Assembly: GCA_002083825.1 (NCBI GenBank)
Contig: DAZV01000026.1
Location: forward strand, 1 to 64,000
DNA length: 64,000 bases
Direction: 5' to 3'
Source of the DNA: Candidatus Sericytochromatia bacterium S15B-MN24 CBMW_12
GTDB taxonomy: Bacteria; Cyanobacteriota; Sericytochromatia; S15B-MN24; UBA4093
Below, piece after piece: positions 24,971 through 34,127 of this stretch (position 1 is its first letter; the number at the start of each line of letters is the position of its first letter). The translations under genes were made by a program, and so were the position numbers. A model generated the notes under the pieces. It did no database searches. It saw only the letters and a list, made by a program, of their open reading frames with translations, and had not been told where the DNA came from.

Positions 24971-25109
24971 CCCATCTCTCCCTGAGGGCGTCCACCAAAC
25001 CTATCCTCCTTGCCATGGGGAGGACGGTGAGGATGACTGAATCATGGCGTCGTGACTCACTGAACGATAGGTCGTTTTTCATAACGTCAGCGGGCAAGGC
25101 GCTGCCGCA

Positions 25110-25156
25110 CCCCAGGAGTACGCGTCATCGACACCTCCTTCGCTCCAAGAAACTGA
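25110..25156. repeat. Displaced copy of the DUF1540 gene's translation start region
   Basis: About 45 bp match 30751-30796, covering the ribosome site GGAGGTGTC, the start codon (minus strand, 25126-25128) and the first codons (MTR). After MTRTPGV the frame diverges and stops within a few codons. It is a second piece of the 29.8-30.8 kb area found here, next to the polX fragment. Confidence 0.65.
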
Positions 25157-25177
25157 CGGCCGTCGCGAGCGCGACCA

Positions 25178-25195
25178 TGACTCATTAATGAATCA
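25178..25195. promoter_or_regulatory. Palindrome upstream of the 25380 membrane protein
   Basis: The 18-bp sequence TGACTCATT / AATGAATCA has 9-bp arms with one mismatch. Related half-sites (TGACTGAATCA, TGACTCA) occur near 25032 and 25063. It stands about 185 bp before the start of the membrane protein and beside metal-transport genes. A metalloregulator site is possible, but I cannot match it to a known consensus. Confidence 0.35.
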
Positions 25196-25379
25196 CTCGG
25201 ATCTTGGCGCAGTCCTATCGAGCCCGATGGCAAAAGTTCGCGACCCTCGGATCCCGACGCCCCTGCCCCAAGCCCCGCGCCATGCTGCTGAAGTTACTAC
25301 GGCCTGCCTATTGCCGACTTCACCGTCCAGGTCTAGGCTTCCGCTCAAGATCGCGCCCGCATTTCGTGAGGGAGGGGCC

Positions 25380-25955
25380 ATGATGAGTTGGTCGACCGAG
25401 CTGGGCCCAGATAACCGCCCGAAGGGATGGTGGGCTAAGACGGCCCTCGCCGGCCTCCTGGCTGGAACGGCCATGCTGGCCTTCCTGATGGTCGCCTTTT
25501 CGGCGATGGGCCGGGGGGCGTGGTATCCGGTGAACGGAGTCGCCTCCATCCTCCCGGTGTTTCAGCCGCCTGGCGCCTTGCTCAGCCCCACTTTCGTCCC
25601 GGGACCGAGTCTGTTCGGCTTGACCCTGCATCTGCTCGTCTCCGCGGTTTTCGGGGTCATCTACGGAGGAGCCGTGGAGGCGTTCGCTCCGCGACGGGCG
25701 CGCTCTTGGTACTGGGAAGGGTTGATGGGGATGGGCTACGGTGTACTGGTCTGGGTTTTCTCCGGGTACGGAGGCAGCTACCTTGTCGACGCTCAGGCTG
25801 TCGTGTTTGAAAGTGTCAGCTTCCTGGCGGGCCACCTCATCTATGGCCTGGTTCTTGGATTGAGCCTGGCGGCACTGACCACGCAGCGCGATCTCCTGGC
25901 TGTCACCTTCGCCCCGGAAGTACGCCCCGTCCGCGAACCCGTTGAGCGACGCTAG
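25380..25955 (+). CDS. Multi-pass membrane protein of unknown function
   Basis: 191 aa from ATG 25380, with GAGGGAGGGG just upstream. Hydrophobic segments lie at about residues 20-42, 50-65, 80-102, 115-140 and 150-172, so four or five membrane passes. The second half is rich in Gly (EGLMGMGYGVLVWVFSGYGGSYL). The C-terminus is charged and cytoplasmic-like. No enzyme motif was seen. Neighbours are the truncated membrane gene and the His-rich protein. Confidence 0.65.
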   Translation: MMSWSTELGPDNRPKGWWAKTALAGLLAGTAMLAFLMVAFSAMGRGAWYPVNGVASILPVFQPPGALLSPTFVPGPSLFGLTLHLLVSAVFGVIYGGAVEAFAPRRARSWYWEGLMGMGYGVLVWVFSGYGGSYLVDAQAVVFESVSFLAGHLIYGLVLGLSLAALTTQRDLLAVTFAPEVRPVREPVERR

Positions 25956-26058
25956 CCGTGCGAACTCGCGGGTTTGCAGGGAATTGATTTTTTGGCTCGA
26001 TCCCTTCGAGCAGGAATTGGCCCCAGCGCGGGCGTGACGAGAAGGCGAGGAGGAAGAG

Positions 26059-26259
26059 ATGACCGAGCAGCAGGGTAAGCCCGCCGAGCAGCAAGGTGAG
26101 CTCACCGAGCATCATGAACATCACGCGAAAGAGCACCCTCCGGGAGAACATCCGCCGCATGGCCCGGAGCACATGAAGCATCATGAGGTCTGCGAGCACC
26201 ACGAGCACGAAGAGGGTCATGAGCACGCGGAGGGTCATCAGCATCCCGCGGGTGATTAG
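26059..26259 (+). CDS. Histidine-rich small protein, putative metal buffer
   Basis: 66 aa with 17 His, many Glu and a single Cys: repeated HHEHH, GEHPPHGPEH, EHHEHEEGHEH. A strong ribosome site (GAGGAGGAAGAG) precedes the ATG. There is no signal peptide, so it is cytosolic. It converges with znuB, their stop ends overlapping by four bases. His-rich proteins and loops bind Zn or Ni. The placement opposite a zinc-type ABC transporter suggests storage or buffering of the same metal. This is inference from composition and context. Confidence 0.65.
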   Translation: MTEQQGKPAEQQGELTEHHEHHAKEHPPGEHPPHGPEHMKHHEVCEHHEHEEGHEHAEGHQHPAGD

Positions 26260-27068
26260 CGGCCCCCTCCCGGCAGAAATCTCCGGACGAAGGTCGAAAG
26301 CAAGTACGCGGATCCCACCAGGACAATGATGGTCGCTCCCGCCGGAAGGTCGGACTCGTACGCGATCACGAGCCCCAAGCAGGTGTAGGCCATTCCCTGA
26401 ACGACCGCCATGGCCATGATCGGGGGGAAGGAACGGGCATATTGCCCGGCGATCGCCGTCGGCAACGTCAGCAAGGCGATGACCAGGATCAGTCCCACGA
26501 GCTGGATCAATACGACCACCGTCAGCGACACCATCACCAGCATCAGGTAGTGGAAGAAGGCGACGTGAACGCCCCGGGTTTCCGCGAACTCGCGGTCGAA
26601 CGAGATGGCCAGGAAGGGTTTTCGGAAGAGCCAGACCAGAAGCGCTATCGACGCATCAAGCCCCGCCATCAGGAGGAGGTCCTCCCGGCGAATGATCAGG
26701 ATGTTCCCAAACAGGTAGCTCAGGAGATCGACGTTGTAGCCGGGAGTCCGGGAAATGAACAGCACCCCCGTCGCCATCCCGATCGCCCAGAGCGCGCTGA
26801 TGATCGTGTCCTCTTGCGCGGGATAGCGCAGGCTCACCCATCCGATGGCGAGCGCGACGACGATCGCCATCGCCAGCGCGCCCGTCAGCGGGCTCATGCC
26901 AAGGAAATAGGCGATTCCCATCCCGCCGAGCACGGCATGAGCAACTCCTCCCGCCAGGTAGCTGATCCGTCGGTACACCACGTAGGGTCCCACCAGCCCG
27001 CAGGCGATGCTCGCCAGCAGTCCCGCAAGCAGCGCGTTCTGCATGAAGGCCTGGTCGAGAGGAATCAC
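26256..27068 (-). CDS. znuB: Metal ABC transporter permease (ZnuB/MntB family)
   Basis: 270 aa and mostly hydrophobic, with eight or nine membrane segments typical of the ABC-3 permease family: NALLAGLLASIACGLVGPYVVYRR near the start, GLVIAYESDLPAGATIIVLVG near the end. It starts inside the stop of the ATPase gene (4-bp overlap) and is last of the polX-znuA-znuC-znuB unit. It forms the membrane channel for divalent metal uptake. Zn versus Mn cannot be told from the permease alone. Confidence 0.85.
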   Translation of the reverse strand: MIPLDQAFMQNALLAGLLASIACGLVGPYVVYRRISYLAGGVAHAVLGGMGIAYFLGMSPLTGALAMAIVVALAIGWVSLRYPAQEDTIISALWAIGMATGVLFISRTPGYNVDLLSYLFGNILIIRREDLLLMAGLDASIALLVWLFRKPFLAISFDREFAETRGVHVAFFHYLMLVMVSLTVVVLIQLVGLILVIALLTLPTAIAGQYARSFPPIMAMAVVQGMAYTCLGLVIAYESDLPAGATIIVLVGSAYLLSTFVRRFLPGGGR

Positions 27069-27802
27069 GTCTCATCCTTCTGGTCGTGGCGGATGATCCT
27101 CACGGGCATGCCGTAGAGCTTCTCGATGATCTCGCCCGTGATCGCCTGGGTTTGGTGGCAGATCAGCGTCCGATTGAGGCAGGCGACCCGCGTCACGTAG
27201 CGGGAGATGAACCCGATATCATGGGAGACCACCACGATGGTCATCCGGGAGGTGAGCGTCGCGAGGAAATCGAAGATCTCGCGCACTCCGCCGGGATCGA
27301 TGCCGGCGGTCGGCTCATCCAGAAGCAAGAGTTTCGGCTCGCTCGCAAGGGCCCTGGCAATGAGCGTCCGTTGCAGTTCGCCCCCTGACAGGGAGCCGAT
27401 GGGTCTTCTGCTGAGCGAAAGGACCCCCACCGCCTCCATGGTCTGCCTTGCGATGGCATGATCGGAGGGAAGGTACCCGCCGATGAGGCGAGTTTTCCCC
27501 AGCCTTCCCATGAGGACGGTCTCTTCCACCGTGATGGGAAAGTCCTTGGGGTATCTGGCATGCTGAGGCACGTAGCCCATTAGCACCCGGGCCTTCGCCG
27601 GAGGCTTCCCCGCGATCCATGCCTTGCCGGAAGTCGGCTGCAGCAGTCCGAGCACGATCTTGAGCAGGGTACTCTTGCCGCCACCGTTCGGACCGACGAG
27701 CCCCAGAAACTCCTTGTCCGCCACCTCGAGGCTGACGCGCTCCAGAATGAGCGGCCCGCCGAAGGTGAACGTGACGTCCTCCAGCGCGATCATGGCGCTC
27801 AT
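27065..27802 (-). CDS. znuC: Metal ABC transporter ATP-binding protein (ZnuC family)
   Basis: 245 aa from ATG 27802, preceded by GGAGG. Complete ABC ATPase: Walker A GPNGGGKST, Q-loop VPQHA, signature SLSGGELQRTL, Walker B LLLLDEPTAG and H-loop VVSHDIG. The C-terminal CHQTQAITGEIIEKLYG is typical of ZnuC/MntA-type ATPases. Overlaps of four bases with znuA and znuB indicate one coupled operon. It powers metal import through ZnuB. Confidence 0.88.
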   Translation of the reverse strand: MSAMIALEDVTFTFGGPLILERVSLEVADKEFLGLVGPNGGGKSTLLKIVLGLLQPTSGKAWIAGKPPAKARVLMGYVPQHARYPKDFPITVEETVLMGRLGKTRLIGGYLPSDHAIARQTMEAVGVLSLSRRPIGSLSGGELQRTLIARALASEPKLLLLDEPTAGIDPGGVREIFDFLATLTSRMTIVVVSHDIGFISRYVTRVACLNRTLICHQTQAITGEIIEKLYGMPVRIIRHDQKDET

Positions 27803-28632
27803 GGGGCCTCCATCGCCATAGCGAAGGCCGTGGCGACGCGACGCATGTTGACGATGTAATCCTCCGCCAGGGGATCGACGGCGACGACCTGGGCGCCGAT
27901 CGCCTGAGCGATCGTCTCCGCGCTGCGGCGACTGAATTGAGCCTGCACGAAGATGACCTTGACCTGCTCCTTTTTCCCCAAGGCGATGAATCTTTCGAGG
28001 GTCTTCGCTCCGGGCTCCTTCCCCTCGCGCTCGATGGAGATCTGCTCCAGACCGTAGGCTGCGGCGAAGTATGCCCAGGAGGGATGGAAGACCATGAACT
28101 TCCGGTTCTTGACGGGGTGTAGCATCGCCCGGATCTCGGCGTCCAGGGCCTCGAGGTCCCGGATGAATTCGGAGCAATTGGCGTCGTAGACGGCTTTCCT
28201 CGCGGGAATCATGGCGGCGAACGCCTCCTTGAGGGTGACCGCTATCGTCCTCACCATCAAGGGATTCGTCCAGACGTGCGGGTCCCCGTCAATCTTCCGG
28301 ATTCCCTCGCTGGTATCGATGATGCGCAAGTCCGGATGCGCCGCCGAGATCCGGGGCATCCAGGCCTCCTCGAAGGGAACCCCGATCCTGAAATAGGCCT
28401 GTGCTTCAGACAGCTGGGCCATCTGCCGGGGGCTGGGTTCGTAGGTGGCAGGATTGGCCCCCGGACCCACCATCACGACCACCTCGGCGTCGCCCTTCGC
28501 CACCCGCTCAACGAAGTACTTCTGAGGTAGGATGCTGGAAAACACCAAGTAGCGCGATCCCCCCCCGCGTTCGGCCGAACAGGACGCGGCGAGGAGAATG
28601 AGCAAGGCGAAGGGAATCAGCAGGCGCATCAT
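27799..28632 (-). CDS. znuA: Metal-binding lipoprotein (ZnuA family, cluster A-1)
   Basis: 277 aa from ATG 28632. Signal peptide with lipobox LLAASC, so a lipid-anchored receptor. Family marks are present: QKYFVERVAKGDAEVVVMV, PATYEPSPRQMAQL, FEEAWMPRI, GDPHVWTNP, FHPSWAYFAAAYGL. The metal ligands DPHVW and FHPSW keep their His, but the segment that normally offers the first His reads GPGANPATYEP, with Ala where His is expected. Affinity or metal choice may therefore differ. It lacks the acidic His-rich loop seen in many Zn receptors; the separate His-rich protein at 26059 might fill that role. Confidence 0.8.
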   Translation of the reverse strand: MMRLLIPFALLILLAASCSAERGGGSRYLVFSSILPQKYFVERVAKGDAEVVVMVGPGANPATYEPSPRQMAQLSEAQAYFRIGVPFEEAWMPRISAAHPDLRIIDTSEGIRKIDGDPHVWTNPLMVRTIAVTLKEAFAAMIPARKAVYDANCSEFIRDLEALDAEIRAMLHPVKNRKFMVFHPSWAYFAAAYGLEQISIEREGKEPGAKTLERFIALGKKEQVKVIFVQAQFSRRSAETIAQAIGAQVVAVDPLAEDYIVNMRRVATAFAMAMEAP

Positions 28633-30359
28633 GGCCTGCCATGTTTTCTCGGATGCCGCCTCGCGGTGAGCGCTTGCGCATCGAGCACGTTGAGCACATG
28701 GCGCTTTTCCAGCCACCCCCTCCGGGCGATGGCGAGCGCGTAGCGGATCAGGGACAGTTGGTCCGCGCCGTGCGCATCGCTGGAGAGCGTGAAGCTCGAG
28801 CCCCGATCCCGCGCTCGGCGCACGAGTTCCGAGGGAAGGTCCAAGCGCTCGTTTCCGTCGATTTCCAGCGTCTTGCCGAGGCGCCTCGCGGCCTCGATGA
28901 CCCTGTCGACATCCAGGTCGTAGGCATCCCGTTTGCCCGTGATCCTGCCGGTGGGGTGGTTCAGTCCGTCCACCTCCGGATCCTCCAGCGCCTGGAGGAT
29001 CCGCCTGGTGTTTCGCTCGCCATCCCTGCGGGTTCCGCTGTGCAGGGAGGCCCCGACGACGTCGAAGCCCGCGAGGAAGGCGTCGTCGAAGTCGAGCGTG
29101 CCGTCTCCGCGGATCTCCAGCTCGACCCCATGGAGGATCCGGAAGGGGGCGAGCTCGCGGTTCAGGATCGCGATTTCCCGGCGCTGCTGGAGGGCCTTTT
29201 CCTTGGTGAGCCCGCCGACGACCGGAAGGCCGAAGGAGTGATCGGAGACGACGAGCCAGTCGTACCCCCTCGCGATCGCCGCTCGGGCCATGGTCTCGAC
29301 GGAGTCGCGCCCGTCCGAATAGGTGGTATGCGTGTGAAAGTCCCCGCGGAGGTCCTCGAGCTCGACGAGTTCGGGAAGGGTGCCGCCGGCGGCCGCCTCC
29401 AGTTCGCCGCCGTCCTCCCGGATCTCGGGAGGGATCCATGTCAAGCCGAGCGTCTCGTAGATCTCCGCTTCGGTTCGACTCGCCACTCGCTTGCCGGTAT
29501 CGAGCCGGAAGATGCCGTACTCGCTGAGGGTGTAGCCCTTGGCCAGGGCCAGGCTCCGGAGACGGATGTTGTGCGCCTTGGAGCCCGTGAAGTACAGGAG
29601 GGCCGATCCCCACTCCTCGGGAGCGATGACCCGGACGTCGACCTGGAACTGAGAACGGGTCAGGATCGTGCACTTCGTGGGACCGCGCAGGATCACCTCC
29701 TGAACGACGGGGAGCCGGACCATGCGATCGAAGACGGCTTGGGCGTCCCGGGAAGCGACGAGCAAGTCGATGTCCCCGATGGTCTCCTTGCGCCGCCGGA
29801 TGCTGCCGGCGGGTTCGATCCGCTCGACGGCGGGATGATCCCTCAGCAGCGTCGCGAGCTCCTCCGCCTGGGGCCAGGCGAGGTACAGCGGGATCCGGCT
29901 GGAGCGCGCCGCGTACCTGCGGGCCTCTTTGAGCAGCTGTTGCTCGGATTTCTCCCCCATCCCCGGGAGCGCCTGGATCCGGTGATCCTCGGCGGCCCGG
30001 ATCAGCTCCGAGACGCTCTTGATCTTGAGCTTTTCCGCCAGGAGGCGCGCTCGCTTGGGGCCGAGTCCGGGAACCTGCATGAGGGTCGCCGCCTCGACGG
30101 GAACTTCCCGCTCCAGCTGCTCCAGGTAGGCGCAGTGGTTCGTCTTCAGGAACTCGGCGATCTTCGCGGCGATCGAGGGGCCCACCCCCTGGATCTCCTC
30201 GAGCCGGCCCTCCTGCCGAATCGTCTCGATGTCCCGCCCCAGGGAGCGAATCGCGCGGGCTGCCTCCTGGTAGGCGTAAACCCGATAGCGATCCGATCCC
30301 TTGAGCTCCAGGAGGTCGGCGATGCGATCGAGTTGGTCGGCCACCTCGGAGTTCCGCAT
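28629..30359 (-). CDS. polX: DNA polymerase X family protein with PHP domain
   Basis: 576 aa from ATG 30359 (MRNSEVADQL). Order of parts: N-terminal 8-kDa helical region with helix-hairpin-helix motifs (GVGPSIAAKI, GLGPKRARLL, GMGEKSEQQL), polymerase palm with GSIRRRKETIGDIDLLV carrying the catalytic Asp pair, further Asp in QVDVRV, and a C-terminal PHP domain (DFHTHTTYSDG, DHSFG, ASLHSG, LSSDAHG) that gives 3'-5' exonuclease and AP-endonuclease activity. It acts in gap-filling repair. It overlaps znuA by four bases; the PHP domain itself needs Zn or Mn, which makes the pairing notable. Confidence 0.92.
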   Translation of the reverse strand: MRNSEVADQLDRIADLLELKGSDRYRVYAYQEAARAIRSLGRDIETIRQEGRLEEIQGVGPSIAAKIAEFLKTNHCAYLEQLEREVPVEAATLMQVPGLGPKRARLLAEKLKIKSVSELIRAAEDHRIQALPGMGEKSEQQLLKEARRYAARSSRIPLYLAWPQAEELATLLRDHPAVERIEPAGSIRRRKETIGDIDLLVASRDAQAVFDRMVRLPVVQEVILRGPTKCTILTRSQFQVDVRVIAPEEWGSALLYFTGSKAHNIRLRSLALAKGYTLSEYGIFRLDTGKRVASRTEAEIYETLGLTWIPPEIREDGGELEAAAGGTLPELVELEDLRGDFHTHTTYSDGRDSVETMARAAIARGYDWLVVSDHSFGLPVVGGLTKEKALQQRREIAILNRELAPFRILHGVELEIRGDGTLDFDDAFLAGFDVVGASLHSGTRRDGERNTRRILQALEDPEVDGLNHPTGRITGKRDAYDLDVDRVIEAARRLGKTLEIDGNERLDLPSELVRRARDRGSSFTLSSDAHGADQLSLIRYALAIARRGWLEKRHVLNVLDAQALTARRHPRKHGRP

Positions 30360-30427
30360 GGCGCTCCCTTCCCTTTTCGACCTCACCCCCCTTGTCCTCT
30401 GGTTAGGTGCTCCCGCCTCGGTTAGGG

Positions 30428-30769
30428 TTAGCGCTCGCTTCCCCGAAGGCGGTACGTCTTGCAGTCCGCATGCGTGTCGTGGCGACCGACCTGAATGCCG
30501 TCCGCCGTGCAGCGGAGAGCCTCGTTGTGGCTACAACTGTTGGCCATGCATGCCCCGACCTGCGCGATGAGATCTCCGGCCCCGAAGTGGGCGCCCGGGT
30601 TTCGAGTGAACGTGTCGCACTTCGGATCTTGCAAGGTGACCCCCGGGCGCTCCGCCACCGCGCCACCCACCTGGTCCCCGACCTGAATCCCCGCGGCGTG
30701 GCATTTTTGGCTCTCGTTGAAGCCGCACTCGGTCATCTCGCACTGGCTCACCCTAGGAATACGCGTCAT
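30428..30769 (-). CDS. DUF1540 cysteine-rich protein
   Basis: 113 aa from ATG 30769, with a strong GGAGGTG five bases upstream. Two DUF1540-like Cys clusters: CEMTECGFNESQKCHAAGIQV near the N-terminus and VGACMANSCSHNEALRCTADGIQV near the C-terminus, each with regularly spaced Cys that could bind metal. It lies 68 bp upstream of polX in the same direction, so a shared transcript with the metal-transport operon is possible. DUF1540 proteins have no proven function; metal sensing or storage is a guess. Confidence 0.75.
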   Translation of the reverse strand: MTRIPRVSQCEMTECGFNESQKCHAAGIQVGDQVGGAVAERPGVTLQDPKCDTFTRNPGAHFGAGDLIAQVGACMANSCSHNEALRCTADGIQVGRHDTHADCKTYRLRGSER

Positions 30770-30902
30770 GGACACCTCCGTCGCTCCAAGAAAGTGATGG
30801 TCGCCATCAGTTTTACAATTTTTCATAAATAAATCAAGCGGAGTTTTTGACAGCCCGATTGTTCGATTCGAGCCTGTCGGGAAGGTGCCCGGACCGCGCA
30901 TC

Positions 30903-32912
30903 TCAAGACGACGGGCGGTAATGGGTATTCGACGGCTTTTCCGGCCTTGCGACCGGCAAGAAGACCGAGAACGTGGCTCCTTTCCCGATTTGACTCTCCA
31001 CCGCGACCTTGCCGCCATGAAGCTCAACGAGTTTCTTGACGATGGTGAGTCCGAGGCCCAGACCTCCTTTTCGGAAGGCATCCTCGGTCTCGAGCTGACT
31101 GAACGCCTCCCAGATGCGATCGAGGTCCGCCGCGGGAATCCCCTCGCCCGTGTTCCAGACATCCATCCGAACCCAGTCCTTTTCCTCGGCGATCCGGACT
31201 CCGGCCTTGCCGCCGGACGGCGTGAACTTCCTGGCATTCTCGAGCAACTCGACCAGGACCTGGGCGACTCGCCGGAAGTCCCCCTCGATGACCGGGGTTT
31301 CGGGAGAAACCTCCGTCATGAGCGAGATTTGCTTCCGCTCGAAGCCCTCGTGAACCACGGCATTCACGTGCTGGGCGAGCTCCTGGAGGTCGATTTCGGT
31401 CCGGTGGATCGGCAAGGTTCCGCTGATGAGCGCGCTGTAATCGAGGATGTTGTCGATGTGTTCGGCGAGCCTGCGGCTTCCTTCCTTGATGCCCTCGACG
31501 TTCTTCTCTTCAGGGTGGGCCTCTTCGAGTAGTTCCGCGTACCCGGTGATGAGCGAAAGGGGGGTCTTCATCTCGTGGGAGATGGTGGAGAGGAAATGAT
31601 CCTTGAGTCGGTTCAGTTCTACGGCTTCTTTGAGCTCGGCGGTTCGACGGGCCGCCTCCTCCACCGCCCGTTTGCGCTCCGTGACGTCTCGCTGGATGCT
31701 CCCGTAGGCGACGAGCCGGTCCTCGGCATCGCGAACTGGAAAGATGCTCATGGAGACGTCGATTTTTCGGCCGTCCTTGCGAAGGCCTTCGCTATATTGG
31801 AGCGACACGGCGCAACCCTGCCGTAGCTTGGCTACCGTCTCGCTGAATGCCTCTCGATAGTCGGGAATCATCAGGAAGCTCGCGGTCTTTCCGATGATTT
31901 CCGCTTCGGACCAGCCCCAGACCTTTTCGGCTCCCTGGCTCCAGAAGGTGACGGTCAAGTTATCGGGATCGAAGGTGAGGATGGCGTCCTCGGAGGTCTC
32001 GACGATCGCGGCGAGTCGGCGGGCATAGGTCTCGCTCGCCTTCAGGGCGTCGACGGCCGCCTTTCGCGCGCGCTCGAGTCGTTCGAGTGGGGCGACGTTC
32101 CAGATGACGATTCCAAGCGTGATGACGGTCATGGCGAGAACGGCGAAGAACATGCCCTCGGGAACCTCGAAGATGCCGAGGCGAGATCCTTCTTCCCACA
32201 GCCAGCCTACCAGGGTCGGGCCGAGCAGGGCGGTTGGAATGAGGCGCCTGAGCACGATGCCGGTGGGGGTCTCGTCGGTTATCACCTTCATCACGCCCCG
32301 ATCCGGATGGGAGAAGAGGATACCGAGCGCGAGCACGACGATGAGCAGCACTCCGGGAGGCAGCGCGAAAGTGGTGTCGTAGAGCTGCTGAATCCTGAGG
32401 GCCATGATGAGCGCGGTGATGAAGAGATAGCCCAGGGCGGTCAGCGTGAGGAAATCGGAAGGCAAGCCCCGGCGTCGGCCGTTCAAAGCGAGGGCGATCC
32501 CGAGCAGCGCCAGCTCGATCGCGCTCGGGAGGGTCAGACGCTGGAACTCTTGCCCGCTGAGGGCGCCGAACCCTTGCGGGAAGACCAGGCGATCGAAGCC
32601 CAGACGCCAGCCGAGACTGATCTCGGCGAGGGCGAGCAGGCAGAACAGCGTCACTCCCCCCGCAAGCCACTCGGCCAGGCGTCCAGGCCAGCGGCCATCC
32701 AAGTGCAGGAGGCAGAGCGCGACTCCCAGCAGCATGGCCATCAGGGCTTGCTGGTTCGGGAGAATCGGGATCAGGCGGAAGACCCGAGCGACGGGCTCGA
32801 TCGCGAAGGCTTCGCCCAGGAAGGCGGACACGCTCGCCAAGGCGACGGCGACCCCCGCAACTTTCGAGACGTTACGCAGGGTCTCGCTGGGAGAACGATG
32901 GTCTGACGCCAT
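30903..32912 (-). CDS. Membrane histidine kinase (MASE-like, PAS, HisKA, HATPase)
   Basis: 669 aa. About eight hydrophobic segments in residues 18-280 form a membrane-embedded sensor. A PAS domain follows (about 300-420: [29 protein letters not shown]), then HisKA with the phospho-His in [18 protein letters not shown] full HATPase follows: [20 protein letters not shown] (G1 with Asn-Thr instead of the usual Asp), [14 protein letters not shown]. There is no linked response regulator. It may respond to redox, light or membrane state through PAS. It is 133 bp upstream of the DUF1540 gene. Confidence 0.85.
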   Translation of the reverse strand: MASDHRSPSETLRNVSKVAGVAVALASVSAFLGEAFAIEPVARVFRLIPILPNQQALMAMLLGVALCLLHLDGRWPGRLAEWLAGGVTLFCLLALAEISLGWRLGFDRLVFPQGFGALSGQEFQRLTLPSAIELALLGIALALNGRRRGLPSDFLTLTALGYLFITALIMALRIQQLYDTTFALPPGVLLIVVLALGILFSHPDRGVMKVITDETPTGIVLRRLIPTALLGPTLVGWLWEEGSRLGIFEVPEGMFFAVLAMTVITLGIVIWNVAPLERLERARKAAVDALKASETYARRLAAIVETSEDAILTFDPDNLTVTFWSQGAEKVWGWSEAEIIGKTASFLMIPDYREAFSETVAKLRQGCAVSLQYSEGLRKDGRKIDVSMSIFPVRDAEDRLVAYGSIQRDVTERKRAVEEAARRTAELKEAVELNRLKDHFLSTISHEMKTPLSLITGYAELLEEAHPEEKNVEGIKEGSRRLAEHIDNILDYSALISGTLPIHRTEIDLQELAQHVNAVVHEGFERKQISLMTEVSPETPVIEGDFRRVAQVLVELLENARKFTPSGGKAGVRIAEEKDWVRMDVWNTGEGIPAADLDRIWEAFSQLETEDAFRKGGLGLGLTIVKKLVELHGGKVAVESQIGKGATFSVFLPVARPEKPSNTHYRPSS

Positions 32913-33025
32913 GGCTCACCTCCCGAACGCGACGATCCTTCGAAACCCACTTGGCTGCTGGATCCGCGGCTTTGAGGTCATCTTAGGCGCTCGGGGCGAC
33001 GATGGGAAGCCAAGCCAGTGAGGCT

Positions 33026-33074
33026 GATCCCCCCTGAAGCGGCTCTTCGTGGCCATTTCAGGGGGGATCGCTTT
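33026..33074 (+). terminator. Strong hairpin with T-tract
   Basis: Arms GATCCCCCCTGAA and TTTCAGGGGGGATC pair over 13 bases around a 17-base loop and are followed by GCTTTTT on the plus strand. Both flanking genes are on the minus strand, so in the minus direction there is no T-tract. It may insulate the kinase gene from plus-strand transcription, or be a bidirectional block after 33118-34014. Confidence 0.65.
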
Positions 33075-33117
33075 TTCGGGGGGATCTGGTTCCGTAGCTC
33101 TGGCCCGATACCTGTCG

Positions 33118-34014
33118 CTATTGCTCGCGACGGCCGAAGAGTAGCCGGTACTGCTCCTTCTGGCGCTCGTTGAAGGCATCGAGGAGCCCCGGGACACCCG
33201 TGACCTCGGAAAGAGCCACCAGGTCGATCCGGAGCCGGCCCCGGGAATCGTACTGGCTGCTGAAACACCCCATGTCCAGGGTGTCCACCTTCCACTCGGT
33301 CAGCGATCCAATCACATAGTTGGCGAACTGGAAGGCCTCGTACTCGTGGTGGAGGCTGCAGAAGTCGGAGAAGTTGAGCTGCGCGGAGAGCTTCTTCTGC
33401 GCCTCGAAGGCTGCCCGGTAGCCCTTCGCCGGAAACTCGCCGGAATGCCCCGAATCGAAGGCCAGTTGAAACTGGGCCGAGTGCCGGGTCTCATGGACCA
33501 GCAGGAGCAAGGCCGTATGAGGGTTTTTCTCCTTGGCGAGTTCCTCCGGGTTGAGCAAGACCCGGCTTGCGCTGGGCTGCGACGGGTCGAAATCGAAGTA
33601 GGCCGGCCCTTTCAGCGTCGAATCGAGCGCAAATTCCGGAGGCGTGATGCCCAGAACCCGACATTCAAGCTCAAAGACCTGCCTCAGCACCGGGTACTGT
33701 TGCGCCCAGTTCATCCGATCGAATCCGCGGATGTTCCGGTAGAGCGTCTGATCATTCCGGATAGCCCGGATCAGCGATTGCCGCTTGGGTTCGGATTCGC
33801 TTCGAAGCGCGGAAACCATGGGGACGGACTGAGGCATCAGGCTGAAGGCCTCCGGCATGAGGGCCTGTACCTCACGTCGGGCGAAGAACTTCGGATCGAG
33901 CGGTTCGGAGGCTCGCGCCTCCAGAAAAGTGGTGTCACCGATCGCCATGGGCGAGGGAAGGCCGCAGCTGACCAGGAAAAAACTCGTGAGGACGGCTAGA
34001 GGAAAGCGATTCAT
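33118..34014 (-). CDS. Lipoprotein with an HExxH motif, putative metallopeptidase
   Basis: 298 aa from ATG 34014, preceded by GGAGACC. Signal peptide with lipobox FFLVSC. The middle contains LLLLVHETRHSAQFQLAF, an HExxH zinc-peptidase signature at the end of a hydrophobic helix, followed 12-15 residues later by acidic GEFPAKGY and later by LHHEYEAFQFANYVIG, where Glu and His could complete a site. No known peptidase family is recognised. It is transcribed away from the GntR regulator at 34128 across a 113-bp gap, so that regulator probably controls it. Confidence 0.6.
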   Translation of the reverse strand: MNRFPLAVLTSFFLVSCGLPSPMAIGDTTFLEARASEPLDPKFFARREVQALMPEAFSLMPQSVPMVSALRSESEPKRQSLIRAIRNDQTLYRNIRGFDRMNWAQQYPVLRQVFELECRVLGITPPEFALDSTLKGPAYFDFDPSQPSASRVLLNPEELAKEKNPHTALLLLVHETRHSAQFQLAFDSGHSGEFPAKGYRAAFEAQKKLSAQLNFSDFCSLHHEYEAFQFANYVIGSLTEWKVDTLDMGCFSSQYDSRGRLRIDLVALSEVTGVPGLLDAFNERQKEQYRLLFGRREQ

Positions 34015-34127
34015 GAGGGTCTCCGTGCTGGGTAAGTGTAGAAGGGGGACTCGAGCCCCAGTATAGGATGGGCCTTCACGGTCCACGGATGACCTTGTGA
34101 CACTTTGTAGGGTGTCCATCCGAACGA

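Noticed and set aside
28641-30425. 594-codon plus-strand frame
   Set aside because: Exactly antisense to polX, which has all polymerase and PHP motifs.
33026-33074. Hairpin considered as a riboswitch for the histidine kinase
   Set aside because: It lies upstream of the minus-strand kinase start, but the T-tract is on the plus strand and no aptamer-like structure is visible.
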